DNA of 64,000 nt. Source: Diphasiastrum complanatum. Lineage: Eukaryota; Streptophyta; Lycopodiopsida; Lycopodiales; Lycopodiaceae. The translations under genes were made by a program, and so were the position numbers. This document shows, in pieces, positions 1 through 11,386 of this stretch. Below the pieces are notes generated by a model. The model was not told the DNA's origin and made no database searches. It saw nothing but the letters and a program-made list of their open reading frames with translations. Every line of letters starts with the position of its first letter. Within the stretch, counting starts at the first letter, position 1. Location of the stretch: positions 14,008,900 to 14,072,899 of the forward strand of contig CM055107.1 of NCBI GenBank assembly GCA_029204225.1. Reading direction: 5' to 3'.

Positions 1-293
1 TTCTTCCTCCATTGAGAGCATTGTTGTGTGTATTGTCTTCAAGCTATTGTGTATGATCTTAGGTGCTTTCCAAAAGTGGTAGGCTGATGTATTATGGACT
101 GTATAATGCTATTTTGGGCCGCACTTGATGTTTATGGAAGTTTCCATTTGTGATAAATGCTTTTTGATCAAGTTCTTTGCATTCTAGGTAGCATAGAATG
201 TGTTGCCAATTCCTAGCTTATGTAGTTTGGAGTGCAAGCATTCAAGCCAATGATCTTGGAGTTTAGATCCACTTAGGATCTGTATTTTTCACA
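1..293 (+). repeat. 3' part of an LTR of the Copia-C family
   Basis: This stretch matches bases about 13895-14186 of the Copia-C LTR with a single difference seen by eye (gtggtagg here, gtgatagg there). It ends in ..TTTTTCACA exactly where the Copia-C LTR ends. What follows is not a primer-binding site but sequence resembling the Copia-A LTR, so this is the 3' end of a second element or a solo LTR that inserted into Copia-A. The rest of it lies left of the window. Confidence 0.9.
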
Positions 294-298
294 TGTGG

Positions 299-367
299 GA
301 CCCACTTACGTACATTTTACATGGTTTTGATCAAGCTAGATTTGCCAATGTTTGGCAATTTCTCACA
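299..367 (-). repeat. 3' LTR remnant of Copia-A
   Basis: About 60 bases (ttttacatggtt..ggcaatttctcaca) repeat the right end of the 5' LTR near 3080-3133 with a few substitutions and a short insertion. It sits beside a polypurine tract, as a 3' LTR should. The remainder is displaced by the LTR ending at 293. Confidence 0.75.
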
Positions 368-380
368 CTCCTCCTCAAAT

Positions 381-569
381 TTAGCTTGATCTATTTACTT
401 GCATGCAGTTTGATGACTCGTCCTTTTTCATTGAGGACCTCCTTGAAACTCTCATGTTTTGAGGCTGATCCTCAAAATCTTCCTCTCTTTGATGCCCTTC
501 CTCAATGCTAGCAAGATCACACTTTGACAAGGTCCCCACTTGAGTGATCTCCTCCTTTGCAAAGTTCAC
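381..569 (-). pseudogene. Copia-A pol linker fragment
   Basis: A short open frame rich in Glu, Ser and Arg (..EGHQREEDFEDQ..) resembling the variable linker between integrase and reverse transcriptase in copia polyproteins. It is directly downstream of the protease remnant, which means the integrase was lost by deletion. The assignment rests on position and composition only. Confidence 0.4.
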
Positions 570-590
570 ACTCTCAAAGGCAACATTAGC

Positions 591-1761
591 TTACAATTTA
601 AACAATCGTCCATGTTTAAATCCCTTGGCTATGCAAACATCACTCTTAAAAATGGAACAAACACCATGCTTGAAGTGGATATCCAAACCACTATCCATAA
701 GTTGACCAACACTTAGCATGTTTTTGGTGATTGATGGTACATAAAGGACATTTTCTATATCCAAACCTTTTGAGGATTCTAGACACAAAGAGATGGTGCC
801 AACACCATCTATCCTACACTCTTCATCACTTGCACTAAATACAAACTTTTTAGCATCATTGAAAGAGTGTAAAGTTGAGAAAAAGTCATCTTCATAAGTC
901 ATGTGAGAACTTACCCCACTATCAATCCACCAAGTGTCTCTTAAATTGCCATTGATTGTTGGTGAGGATGTAGATGCCATAAAGAATAGATCTCCTTCAT
1001 CCTCCTCTTCTTCATGTGCAATATTTCCTTGTTTGTTCTTCTCGTCTTGTGCTCTTTTCCTTTGTAGCATTCGGATGCAAAATGCCCCTTCTTTCCACAA
1101 AAAAAAGCATTTTTGCTTTGGCTTGTAATTTGCCTTTGAACTTGATGCTTGATCCTCCTCCTTGGCCTCCTTTGCTTGATCCTTCTTGGATCCCTTGGTC
1201 TTCTTGCTGCCCTTTAATGAGAAATTCACTTTCTCACCTCCATTTTGCAATGATAAGGAACCCATCCTTGTTTTTGCATGGAGCATCATGCACTTTTCAG
1301 CCACTAGCACACCATGGAGCTTATCAATTAATGGCAAAGTGTCTTGGATGGCAAAACTTTGAACCAAATTAGAGAAGTCATCTCTTAAGCCATTGAGGAT
1401 CACTTGTACAAGTTCATTATCAAGAAACTTTCCTCCTATAGAAGCCAACTCTTTGTTGAGAGACTTGATCCTAAGCACATACCCTTGTGCACTTTCATCA
1501 CTTCTTCTCATGCTTTGTAAGATGTGGTTTCTTCAAGAGGTCATCATTGGCATTCATTTTGATGCAATGAAGTGCTAGTCTTGCCTTCTTCTTGTATCTA
1601 ACCAACTCTTGTCCTCCAAGAGGCTCATCCTCTTCATCTAGCACAATATCAAAGAGATCTTGGAGCACTAAGAGTGACTCCATTCTCACTTTCCAAATTG
1701 AGTAGTTTGTAGAATTTAACCTCTCACTAGATCCAAGAAGGAATCCACCAATGGTTCCCAT
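591..1761 (-). pseudogene. Copia-A gag and protease remnant
   Basis: The capsid-like gag starts at about 1761 (MGTIGGFLLGSSERLNSTNY), followed by the copia gag signatures NYSIWKVRMESLL and LVQSFAIQ. A frameshift near 1500 separates two parts. The zinc-knuckle region is degenerate (CFFLWKEGAF in place of CFFCGKKGHF). The protease motif is WWIDSGVSSHM, with the catalytic Asp kept, and the frame stops at 591 after HGRLFKL. It once made the particle protein and processing enzyme of Copia-A; frameshift, lost knuckle and missing pol make it non-functional. Confidence 0.85.
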
Positions 1762-2516
1762 CTTTCTAATGACTTGTACTAGATTGTACTGTTTGGCTCT
1801 CCCTAAATTTTTTTCCAATATTTTCCTCACTTGATGTTCACAAAGACACAACTGGAAAGATCCCCTTGATCTTGATTAGATAAAAACACTTAGGAAGAAT
1901 TCTACAATGGCAATGCTCAAGAAAATTGGGTTTGATTTGAACCTAGAAACTCACAAAGGTCTCTCTCTACTTGATTGTCTCAAATCTAACTTCTAGCCCT
2001 CTCAATGGACTTCTAGCCATGGTTTTAACACTCCCTCACAAGAATGAAATGTAGATGAGATGAGATTATATCAATCAACTATCAAATCAAGTCAATTTTG
2101 ACTTTTTTTGGACAAAAAATGGCTAAAACATTGCTCTTCTTTTTGATGGTTTCTCAAGACCTGTAAAACACATTTAAAGGGCTTGAACCCAACCTCAATC
2201 AAATATATTTAATGACACAAAGTCAAATCCAATCAATGACATGCAAACGTTGATGCTTTCTCCTAGATCTAGCATGAAAAAACTCATCAAGATCTCTAAC
2301 AATGAATTTTTATGGATCTAAGCAAAAATGAAAATTATCTTTGGGTGCAGGCCTGTCCACACATGTGGGTAGTACGGAATCAGCCCCTGATCACTTTCGA
2401 TCCATGAATTTCCATCCAAACATCTGATTTCAACTTGGCCCTCCAATACTAGCTTTTTAGATTTAAAAAACTTGCTAATTTGGGATTGTACACAAGATTA
2501 ATGATTGAAACTTGTA

Positions 2517-2532
2517 CCTCGCTCTGATACCA
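2517..2532 (-). other. Primer-binding site of Copia-A
   Basis: On the minus strand this reads TGGTATCAGAGCGAGG, the standard plant complement to the 3' end of initiator Met-tRNA. It lies directly inside the 5' LTR and fixes the element's orientation. Confidence 0.85.
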
Positions 2533-3133
2533 TGTCAAAGTACAGTACTTTGGACCTTAAATGAGTGCATTAATGCCTTACAAGAGTGATTGATTGATTG
2601 ATCATAAAACAAATACAAACCAGACACAAGAATTTGAGATCTAGATTAATAGTTTAGCATGTATCAATAAAGAGCAATCTATAATCAATAATCAAAGCAA
2701 AGTACAACCCACAAATGTGTGAAATAGTACTTAGTACAACCTGTAGACTGAGAATGAAGTGAAAATCATTTTGATACTGCTTAGATCCAAAAAACAATCA
2801 AGTACATAGTGTAGAACTTGAGTTTTGCCAATGAGCTCTCAAAAATAATCTAAGTGTTCACTATGGAGGATTCACTACATAGAAAAGCCTCTTCTCTTCA
2901 TGAGTTAGGTGAATTTCTAGCATGTAATAAGGAAGGTGATTGAGCATTCTTGCCCTAAATTTTCTTCTAGCCTCATTCCTAGAGTCTTGCCAAGTAGGTG
3001 GCTAGTTACTCAATTTCACCATAAATCTTGGATTTAGGTCCTTCAAAGCAGGAATCACTACCAAATAGACTTGACCCACTTTTTACATGGTTTTTATCAA
3101 GCTAGATTTGCCAATTTTTGGCAATTTCTCACA
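2533..3133 (-). repeat. 5' LTR of Copia-A
   Basis: Bounded by TG..CA-type ends (tgtcaaagta..tttctcaca on the plus strand) and next to the primer-binding site. About 601 bp. Its outer end is repeated at 299-367. Confidence 0.8.
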
Positions 3134-3404
3134 CTTGAGCTTAGGTCTGCTTAGAAGGACATCAAAAAGGCTCAAATTTATTCATGCGTATAATATTGTC
3201 AAAGGCAATGGGTGTTTCAAGGGTAGAACTTTTGTTTAAGCTAGCAAGTTTACAAGTATGCACCTCTTTTTTAGTAAGATGTGAAAGTATAATCCAAAGT
3301 TCAACTGGTATGGGAGCAAGAAAGTTGATTGAAGGTAGATTCCAAAGTATGTAAGCAGTACATGCATAATTGAATTTGATAGTACGACTAGGGACCATAG
3401 AGAC
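3134..3404. other. Flank between Copia-A and Copia-B, no gene seen
   Basis: About 270 bases between the Copia-A LTR and the Copia-B LTR. A minus-strand open frame of 78 codons (3162-3398) has fragments reminiscent of the copia gag-pre-integrase region, but it is too degraded to call. Confidence 0.3.
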
Positions 3405-4317
3405 TTGTGTTACTCAATGTGCTGCCAAGCCCCAGATCATCTCCGATGATCTGTTATAAAAATTAAACTTATAAAACAGCAGATAATGTTGAGTAAAGCA
3501 ACAGCAGAAATACATCTACTGCTAGCATGCATTCAAACATTATATATCATACACATTACAAAACAGAGTATTGCGAAATTTGCTTCTATCGTCAGAATTG
3601 AATTTTCTCAAGCGTTGTCTGTTTCTCAGATCAGCACATTGGCGCAAGAGAGGTGTTCACTCTCGCAACTAATGTCACTAGCTACTGCTAATCTGTAAAG
3701 CTTACTATCGAGCTATATCAGGCTCTTACAGTTCTGCCTGTGTCTGTATCTGTGATTGTATCAGTCTGTATTTGTATATGTGATCTATCATATCTTTGAT
3801 CCTTTTATGTGATCAATCCAGAGAACTAATTAAGTTAAAGCTCTAATCAAAAGAAATGTAGTAAACTTAATCAAAAACTGATTTTGGATTTTGTCGCTGT
3901 CCTCCGTGCATCAGCCGCTCTCTGCCTGTTGCTTCATGTTGCAGACCTTTGCCTTTAAGATAGAGACACCTTTGCAATTTTAAGGGCAATGTCGCTTTTT
4001 CAAGGACAGTGTCGCATCTTCCTAAAAGGCAAAAAGTGAAAATTCTGATAGTGGGCCAGAAAATACTTTTAAGACATTTGAAGGACAGTGTTGCTTTTTC
4101 TCGAAATGCGAATAATGCGACAATGTCGGGAAAGTTTGCCAGAATCATTTTCTAAGTGTTTTTGACTTAGTGATGCATTTTTTTTATGACCAAAAATTGC
4201 AAACTGTGCGATGAAACAGTTCAAAAATGCAGACTGTGTGAAACATAGTTCAAAATGCAATAGTCAAGAAAAAAAAAATGCTAAAGCTTTGAACAATGGA
4301 AACTCTTAGTTTCTACA
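3405..4317 (-). repeat. 3' LTR of Copia-B1
   Basis: From tgccaagccccagatcatctc (about 3421) to ttagtttctaca (4317) it aligns with 27116-28034 with moderate divergence (substitutions and small indels). The left edge is uncertain by about 30 bases because the two copies differ there. Confidence 0.8.
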
Positions 4318-4416
4318 GCTCCCTCTCAAAGCTAGTATTTTTCTGATTCCCAGGCTTGCACACTGCTTTTCAAAATTTGCCTTGTCAAGAGGCTTTGTGA
4401 AGATATCAGCCACCAT

Positions 4417-4830
4417 CTACTTCATTGGAACAAACTCGGTCTTCAGCCTATCTTTCTCAACTAGATCTCTTACTAGGTGATATCTGATAGCAATATGTTT
4501 CAACCTGGAATGAAACACTGGATCCTTCGTCAGATGAATGGTGGATGTGTTATTCATGAATAGTAGCAGCGGCTCATTGGAGTTCTCTCCTAGTCCGTCA
4601 ACAAATTGTGTGAGCCATGTAAGCTCGTTCGCCATCTTGGCCACTACAACATACTCTGCCTCGTAGGATGGTTGTGCAGTTAGAGTCTGCTTCCTGCTGA
4701 TCCATATCACAGCTGCACCAGCTGCTATTGTGCATTCTCTTGAGACCTTCTTGTAGTTATCTTTTAGGGATGCCCAGTTTGCATCGCTGTAGAATTTGAT
4801 CTGGAATTCTTCATGCTGAGAGAAACACAA
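4417..4830 (-). pseudogene. Copia-B1 RNase H remnant
   Basis: 137 codons with copia RNase H motifs: FYSDANWASLKDNYKKVS (canonical SDADWAG..D.RKS), ISRKQTLTAQPSYEAEYVV, and the HIAIRYHLVRDLV tail. The domain degrades the RNA strand during reverse transcription. The usual C-terminal DIFTKPL stretch is read through only beyond a stop, so the end is broken. Confidence 0.85.
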
Positions 4831-5974
4831 CCCATAATCCTTTGTCTATTGAAGGTATTGTAGAATTCTTTTGGAGAGCTTCCAATGCATAGGGCCTGGA
4901 TTAATGTTGAATTGGCTCATCTTGAAAACTTCGTAGACAATGTCAGGATGTGTATTATCTGCCAAGTACATGAGTGATCCGATCAGCCTCCTATAGGGCA
5001 CGTTCTACATGGCTTCATGCTCTTGTGCATTATGCGGACAGTCCTGTTTCGTCAGAACTGTTCTAGCTACCATGGGGGAATTAGCTTCCTTGTAGTTTGC
5101 TGTCATTTGAAAATTGTCAATGACTTTCTGGATGTATCTTGACTGGTGAAGATACAACTTCCCTTCGACAAGATCTCTGTCAATCTCCAATCCTAGGTAG
5201 CATCTTCCCCTAGGCCTGATATTTCAAAATGTTGTGAAATATCATGCTTCATCTGAGCAATCAGGTGGTCCCTTCTAGACAGAATCAAAGTGTCATCAAC
5301 GTAGATAGAAATGATTATGATTTCTCCATCTGTGACCTTTGTATAGACATTGTAGTCGACCATCAATGGTTGAGATCCTAAGGATCTGAGGGTGTGATCC
5401 TCTTCTTATACCACTGCCTAAAAGACTGCTTCAGTCCAGATATGTTTCTTTGCATTCAGTAGGCATAATTGGCAAAGCATGAGTAGATGAATCCCAGTGG
5501 TTGGTCCATGTAGACCTCTTCATTCAGCTCGTCGTGTTATAAGGCGGTCTTTTCATCCACTATGTGGATCTTGAGACTGTATGCTGCTGCATATGCAAAT
5601 AGTAGGCGTAAGGACGAACGATTTATGACTGGAGAAAAGGTTTCAATATAGTCAAGACCATACTTTTGAGAGAAACCTTTTGCTACCAATCTGGCCTTGT
5701 ACTTTGATACGTTGCCATTAGGTCCATACTTGTATTTATAAACCCACTTGCATTTTACAATTTTCCTGTCTATTGGTAATGGCTCCAAATTTCAGACATT
5801 GTTTTGCTCCATGGAATTTATTTTGTCTTCCATTGCTTTAATCCACTTGTCATTATCTGGACGGCTGATAACTTTCTCATATGTTTGAGATTCTCCGTCA
5901 AATCCACATAATTCTTCTGATATAGAAGATGAGCTGTCAGGGACAAATCTGACTGGTGTTCTTCTTTCTCGCAT
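4831..5974 (-). pseudogene. Copia-B1 reverse transcriptase remnant
   Basis: Pieces in separate frames: linker with MEDKINSMEQNNV (5792-5974), RT fingers and palm with KCKWVYKYKYGPNG and KARLVAKGFSQKYGLDY (5537-5788), a YVDD catalytic motif readable on the minus strand near 5300, and the thumb region LHQSRYIQKVIDNF (5005-5190). The YVDD aspartates survive, but several stops and frameshifts inactivate the gene. Confidence 0.85.
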
Positions 5975-6377
5975 GGATCTTCTTGGAGAGTCTACAGTCA
6001 GATTGATAGCCTTGTCTTTTTCAAGTTTCTTGCCTTTGTTGACTACTGGTGAGTAGCAAGTGTCTTGGGTGCAAGTTGCATGTCTTGCTACTCATCGTCT
6101 GAACAGTCACTCTATTCATCTAGAATTTGAACATCTTGCTTCAGATGCTCAGGGTTTGCTCCCTCTGTTGATGTTGGCATGTCATAGTAGCCTCTGGTCA
6201 AGATTTTGTAGCCGACTAGAACTCTGTCAGCCATTGTCTTTGACTCATCAAATCCGATGTCTATGATAGTCTTGATCTATCTGTTGTCAGCAAGCATGTA
6301 GATCATGTAGTATGATGAATGAACATCATATCCTACAGAGAATCCCTGCTCCACTTCTCATCTAGCTTCTTTCTTTT

Positions 6378-6920
6378 TTAATCTGGAATGTGGGCATATG
6401 CGACGCATCCAAAAATGCGCCCATGAGCCAGGCTGGGTTTGTTGCCCCACCATACTTTGTGTGGCGTTGTGTGGGCAACACTGGATCTTCCTGTCCTGTT
6501 TTGCAAGTAATTGGCTGTAGCTATTGCTTCAGCCCACGAAAATTTTGATGTTCTTGAATAGGCCATCGTGGATCTCGCAGCTTCCATGAGAGTCCGATTT
6601 CTCCTTTCTACCACACCATTGTGTTGTGGTGTGTAGGCTGCAGTCTTTAAGTGAAGTATGCCTTTGCTGGTACAAAACTCTGCAAAATGTTTGGAGACAT
6701 ATTCTCCTCCTCTGTCCGTTCTTAGCTGTTTCACCTTCTTGTCAGTCCATTTCTCAGCCCAATTCACGAACTCTGTGATATTGTCCAGGGCCTCTAACTT
6801 GTTGTGGATAAAGTACACGACTGCAAACTTGTTGAAGTCATCAATAAAAGTGATGTAGTACTTTGAACCTCCCAAGGAGACATTAGAGGAGTTCTCAATA
6901 TCAAAAACACCCTTTAAGGA
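6378..6920 (-). pseudogene. Copia-B1 integrase remnant
   Basis: 165 codons of integrase core: YITFIDDFNKF, then LRTDRGGEYVS (second catalytic Asp) and QHNGVVERRNRTLME (catalytic Glu), followed by the GKPS-like WGNKPSLAHGRIFGCVAY. The upstream zinc-binding part is missing; similarity fades near 6920. Confidence 0.85.
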
Positions 6921-7303
6921 ATGCCATGTAGGATATAGAAAAATATCAAAATTAAAAAATTAAAAAAAAAAAACAATATTGCTTATTTGCTTGCCCCCAC
7001 CACTCCTGAGGCCTCCCCAACTCCCAATGATCTAACCACAGTGTCTATAGTCACAGTTAAGAACTGTAAATTGTTCACAGTTTAACTTGACTAAATTCAA
7101 AATATTCTCTCCATTGCTTATGAAGAGGGCAATCTTTTCACTAGATCTAGAATATGACCGCCATCCCCAAATTCGAATCAGGAAAAATAGCAAAATGTAT
7201 GCATATGCATTCCTTCCATGAGAATGAAAATATGGGCACCTGCAAAACCATGGAAAACAACTTTATATGAATAAAATTCACTTTTTAGAAGGTGAGTTAG
7301 TAC
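6921..7303. other. No gene recognised
   Basis: AT-rich sequence with an A-run near 6960-6980. Copia-B1 similarity stops to the left and a gene fragment begins to the right. Confidence 0.4.
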
Positions 7304-7803
7304 GGATATCCTTTATTATCAGAATAGAGATTGTCTTCTCCAAAAGACGTTAGAGGAAAATGAACAACTTAAAAAAAATAATGAATCATTACAGAAGATA
7401 ACAATCAATATCAAATTAGAACTAGAGCAAATGCAATCAATCTTACAATCTATTCGAATTGAAAACTTACAATTATTGATGGATGTGGAATTGGCTAAGA
7501 AGAAGGCTAGCAGTAAGAAGCGAAAGCAACAAAGTTACAAGGATATTCAAATGCTTTCAAAAGGAGATTATCAAAATAGAAGGATTCATGCATTCAAGTA
7601 AGCATATTTTGATTTTTGTAAGTTGATCAATGACATTTGAATTTAATTTCAGCTATGGTGATATTCTGCTAACTATCTATTTTTTTTGCAGATTTGCATT
7701 AGTAGCTCGGAATATTAAGGACAATGCTTCACTAGGAATGTCATTGGGCTCACTATTCACAGGCAAATCCACTGAGCGTATCATGATCAAATGTAAAGTG
7801 TAA
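7304..7803 (+). pseudogene. 3' end of an unrecognised coiled-coil gene (fragment)
   Basis: An open stretch from about 7304 to 7597 encodes a Lys/Glu/Gln-rich probable coiled coil (LLQKTLEENEQLKKNNESLQ.., ..LAKKKASSKKRKQQ). It ends at a good splice donor (AA|GTAAGC), and an acceptor TTTTTTTGCAG at 7691 joins in frame to FALVARNIKDNASLGMSLG.. and a stop at 7801-7803. The frame carries an upstream stop near 7293. I do not recognise the protein. Copia-D starts about 60 bases downstream. It may be the tail of a displaced host gene or DNA captured by a transposon. Confidence 0.45.
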
Positions 7804-7862
7804 AATAATAGAGTCTTTGATGGTGGACATTCAAAAAAATTTAGATAAGACTATAGTTCAGG

Positions 7863-9014
7863 GTGCTTGCGATTGGACTTAGAGATGAGTATGACAATAT
7901 TGTGTAGACTTATGCTATCAGAGAGGATCTTCCATCCTTGGAGACACTGCAAGGTTTTCTCATTGCTGAAGAAAGCAGGCAAGAGAACAAGATGCTGAGG
8001 ATCAACAGACTTTCATTGAAATATGGTGGAGATGACAAAGCACTCTTCATCAGAGACAAGTCAAGAGGCAAGGGCAAAGGACAACAACACTTCAAGAAGG
8101 ACAAAGCCAAAGAAGGTGGTGAGAATCAGTCCTCACAAGGTGCAACATCCAATGGCAAGAAAAAGTTGTCAAAGATCAAGTGTTTTTTCTGTGGAAAGAA
8201 AGGATATTATGCATCAAATTGTTTCAAGAAGAAGAACCAATCTAAGCAAGCTAACCTTACTAATGAGGATGAGTGTGAGGGTGTAGAGAGTGAAAGAGAG
8301 GATTCATTAATGATGTCTACTTTTTCATCTTTCCCTTTTAAGAATGAAGAAGTCTGGTGGATAGATAGTGGGGCTAGTTTCCACATGTCTAATTCTAGGA
8401 ACTCTTTCACTAATCTCATGCCATATTTAGGTGCAAAAGGGTCAATCTATACTGCTAATGATGTAGAGTGTAGAATTGAAGGAATAGGTAGTATTCCATT
8501 ACATGCATCATCATCAAAATCTTTTTGCTTACATGATGTACTATATGTACCTAGATTGACTAGGAATCTCATTACTGTAGGACAGTTGTTTGATAGTGGA
8601 TTGGATGTCAAGTTTCAAGTTGACAATTGTATAATCTCAAGAGAAAATGAAGTTATTGCTAGAGGATCTAGAATTGGTAAGTTGTACAAACTAGATTCTA
8701 GGGAGAGTGCTAACATTTCAGATATTGCTTATGAGACCAAGGTTCTACAAGAGGATCTGTGGCATAAGAGATTGGGTCATCCCAATTTCAAAGCCATGCA
8801 ATCTATGGTCAAAGAAGGAAAAGTTCTTGGTCTACCAAAGACACTGTCAAAGGAGATTCTACCTTGTGAAGCTTGTTGCTGGCAAAGTCACACAGAAGGC
8901 CTTTTCCTAGATCAAGTATCAAGACAAAGCAACCATTTGAACTTGTACACTCAGATGTTCATTTCTCATCAACTAAGAGCAAAGGAAGAGCCAACTGCTT
9001 TGTCTCTTTTGTAG
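7863..9014 (+). pseudogene. Copia-D gag-protease remnant
   Basis: A gag C-terminal half (an in-frame TAG at about 7903), then a zinc knuckle CFFCGKKGYYASNC in which the conserved His of CX2CX4HX4C is Tyr, the protease motif WWIDSGASFHM, and the gag-pre-integrase box LWHKRLGHPNFKAM. A frameshift near 8875 throws the reading out of frame inside the integrase zinc finger. The lost His would impair RNA packaging even without the frameshift. Confidence 0.9.
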
Positions 9015-10257
9015 ATGATTATAAAGAAATTCTTGGATCTATATGTTGTCTTCAAAAGCCATGGTTTATGATGTTTTTCTTACTTTTAAAGCTTATGTAG
9101 AGAAGCAGTTTCCTTTCAAGATAAAAGCTTTAAGAAGTGATAGTGGAGGGGAATACACTTCCAATAAGCTTAAAGACTTTTGTGAGAGAGAGGGTATTCA
9201 AAGAGAGTTTTCTTGTTCATATACTCCTCAGCAAAATGGAATTGCTGAGAGAAAAAATAGAACTTTGTGTGAATGTGCAAAAGCCATTAGGCTGGAAGCT
9301 TCTCTACCTAAAGAATTTCGGGGAGAGGCAGTTGCATGTGCAAACTATCTTTGTAATAGGCTTCGAAATCTTGCAATAGGAGGAAAGACACCATTTGAGA
9401 TGTCGTATAAGAAAAAGCCTAAGGTGGATCATCTTAGGATTTTTGGTTCTGTATGCTTTGTGCATGTACCTATAGAAACTAGGAAGAAGGAAGATCCTAG
9501 TGCAGTGAAAGGAATTTTTGTAGGTTATGCATCTACTAAAAAAACATACAAGATTTATTTGCCCTCTATTGACAAAAATGTTGTTAGTAGAGATGTGGTC
9601 TTCCATGAAGATCAGAAATTTAACTTGGATGATATTCAGATCAAAGAGACTCATGCAAGATCAATCATCAACCTTGATGTTGTTCAAGAAGAGGTGAAGC
9701 TGAGGCTTGAGGAGGAGCAGATTCAAGCTATCACACCAAGAAGATCTACACGAGCAAGATATGAGCCAAGGAAGCTCACATATGATGAAGAAGGAAGGCA
9801 AGTGGAAGGTGAAACTTCCTATCATGCACTTTTTATATCAGATGAAGAAACTAAGGATGTCCAAGAAGCTTTTCAATCCAAGAAGTGGGTTGAAGCAATG
9901 ACCCAAGAAATTGAAGCTTTGATGTCAAACAACACATGGGAGCTTGTGGAGCCACCAAACAACATGCATGTGATCGGATGTAAGTGGGTATTCAGAATCA
10001 AGTATAATCATGATGGATCTATCAATAAGTATAAAGCAAGACTTTGTGCTAAAGGCTACTCTCAGATTAAAGGCCTTGATTATGAAGATACCTTTGCACC
10101 AGTTGCAAAGATGGTAACAATTCAAATACTCATCTCTCCTGCATGTTTTCACAAATGGAGTATGTTCCAGTTTGATGTTTCTAATGCATTTCTCAATGGT
10201 TACCTTGCCAGAGGAGATTTATATGGAGCAACCTCCAGGTTTTGTGAAGGAAGGTGA
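8873..10257 (+). pseudogene. Copia-D integrase and first half of reverse transcriptase
   Basis: The first integrase Asp is in HSDVHFSS (about 8940). After a frameshift near 9020, the second Asp (RSDSGGEY) and Glu (NGIAERKNR) are kept, followed by GKTPFEMSYKKKPKVDHLRIFG, a charged linker, and RT motifs WVFRIKYNHDGSINKYKARL and DVSNAFLNG. The catalytic D,D,E triad is complete, but the frame is broken at both ends (about 9030 and 10205). Confidence 0.9.
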
Positions 10258-11361
10258 TGAATCAAAAGTTTGTCTTTTGTTCAAAAGTCTGTATGGACTG
10301 AAATAGGCACCAATGTCTTGGTATGCAAGGCTCAATTCTTATCTCATATCACTTGGATTTTGTCTAAGTGAATATGACCCTTCTCTGTATTATAAGTTTG
10401 TAGATAACTTTTTAATTATTCTTCTCATCTATGTAGATGATATCATTCTTTGTGGAAATAGTGAGAAGTTAGTTGAAGAAACTAAGCATGCACTTGGTAT
10501 TGAGTTTAAAATGCAGGACTTAGGAGTTCTTCACTATATTCTAGGCCTTGAAATAGATTTTTGGAAAGGTCATGCATTTATGAGCCAACGTACATATGCA
10601 CTTTCTATGCCCAGGAAATTTCATATGGAGAACTATAAAGGCATAGATACACCTATGGAGCACACTGTAAAGATGATGAAAAATCCTTTGAGGACGTCAC
10701 TCTTTATAGGAGTCTTATTGGCTCACTTATTTGGTTAACAGTGACTAGGCCTGATCTAAGCTTTTGTGTTCATAAGCTGAGTCAACACATGCAGGATCCA
10801 AAGTTATATCATTGGAAGTTGGCTAAAAGAGTCTTGAGGTATATATCTTCTACCTTGGATTATGGACTATATGAAGGAGAAGATCTGACTTTTATTGCTT
10901 TTTCAGATTCAGATTTTGCAGGAGATAGGTTGGATAGGAAATCCACAAGTGCTTACACTATATTTCTTGGAGAAAATTTGGTTTCTTGGTTGTCAAAGAA
11001 GCAGGCAACTATTTCCTTATCATCTTGTAAAGCTGAATACAAATCTCTTACAACCACAACAAAGGAGGTTTTATGGATCAAAAGGCTACTTTTGGAGCTT
11101 AAGTGTTATGCAGATGAAGATTTACCAATTATCAAGAATGATAACATTTCTGCTCAGGCTCTTGCAAATAATCCAGTCTTTCATGCAAGGAGCAAGCACA
11201 TTGAAGTGGCTCATCATTTTGTAAGAGAAAAAGTCATTGGAGGAGAGATCTCATTGGAGCATGTTTCATCTTCAGATTGTGTTGCAGATCTTCTCACCAA
11301 GCCTCTACTCAAGAATGTCTTTATGAAGATGAGGTCAAACCTTGGCCGAAATCTATGTTGA
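10204..11361 (+). pseudogene. Copia-D reverse transcriptase (second half) and RNase H
   Basis: Reads PPGFVKEGDESKVCL.., then an in-frame TAG (LYGLK*APMSWYARL, about 10303), the intact catalytic box LLIYVDDIILCG, and after a frameshift near 10735 the RNase H block (SDSDFAGDRLDRKSTSAYT, SLSSCKAEYKSLT, CVADLLTKPL). The Glu of the second RNase H motif is Lys (STEAEY to SCKAEY), so this copy is altered as well as frameshifted. Confidence 0.9.
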
Positions 11362-11386
11362 TAGGAACATAAATTTTAAGGAGGAG

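Larger units (their letters stand above)
294..3133 (-). mobile_element. Copia-A: decayed Ty1/copia LTR retrotransposon
   Basis: A minus-strand element read from 3133 downward: 5' LTR (2533-3133), tRNA-Met primer-binding site, gag and protease, a linker piece, a polypurine tract (AGGAGGAG on the minus strand, about 368-375) and the start of the 3' LTR (to 367). Most of pol (integrase, reverse transcriptase, RNase H) is deleted between the protease at 591 and the linker at 569. Its 3' LTR is cut by the LTR at 1-293. Dead. Confidence 0.85.
3405..6920 (-). mobile_element. Copia-B1: 3' half of a Ty1/copia element
   Basis: Minus-strand integrase, reverse transcriptase and RNase H remnants in order, then a polypurine tract (GAGAGGGAG, about 4318-4328) and a 3' LTR. 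The gag, protease and 5' LTR are absent here, but the same LTR with gag and protease occurs at 25782-28034 in the same orientation. The two may be halves of one element split by later insertions. Confidence 0.85.
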
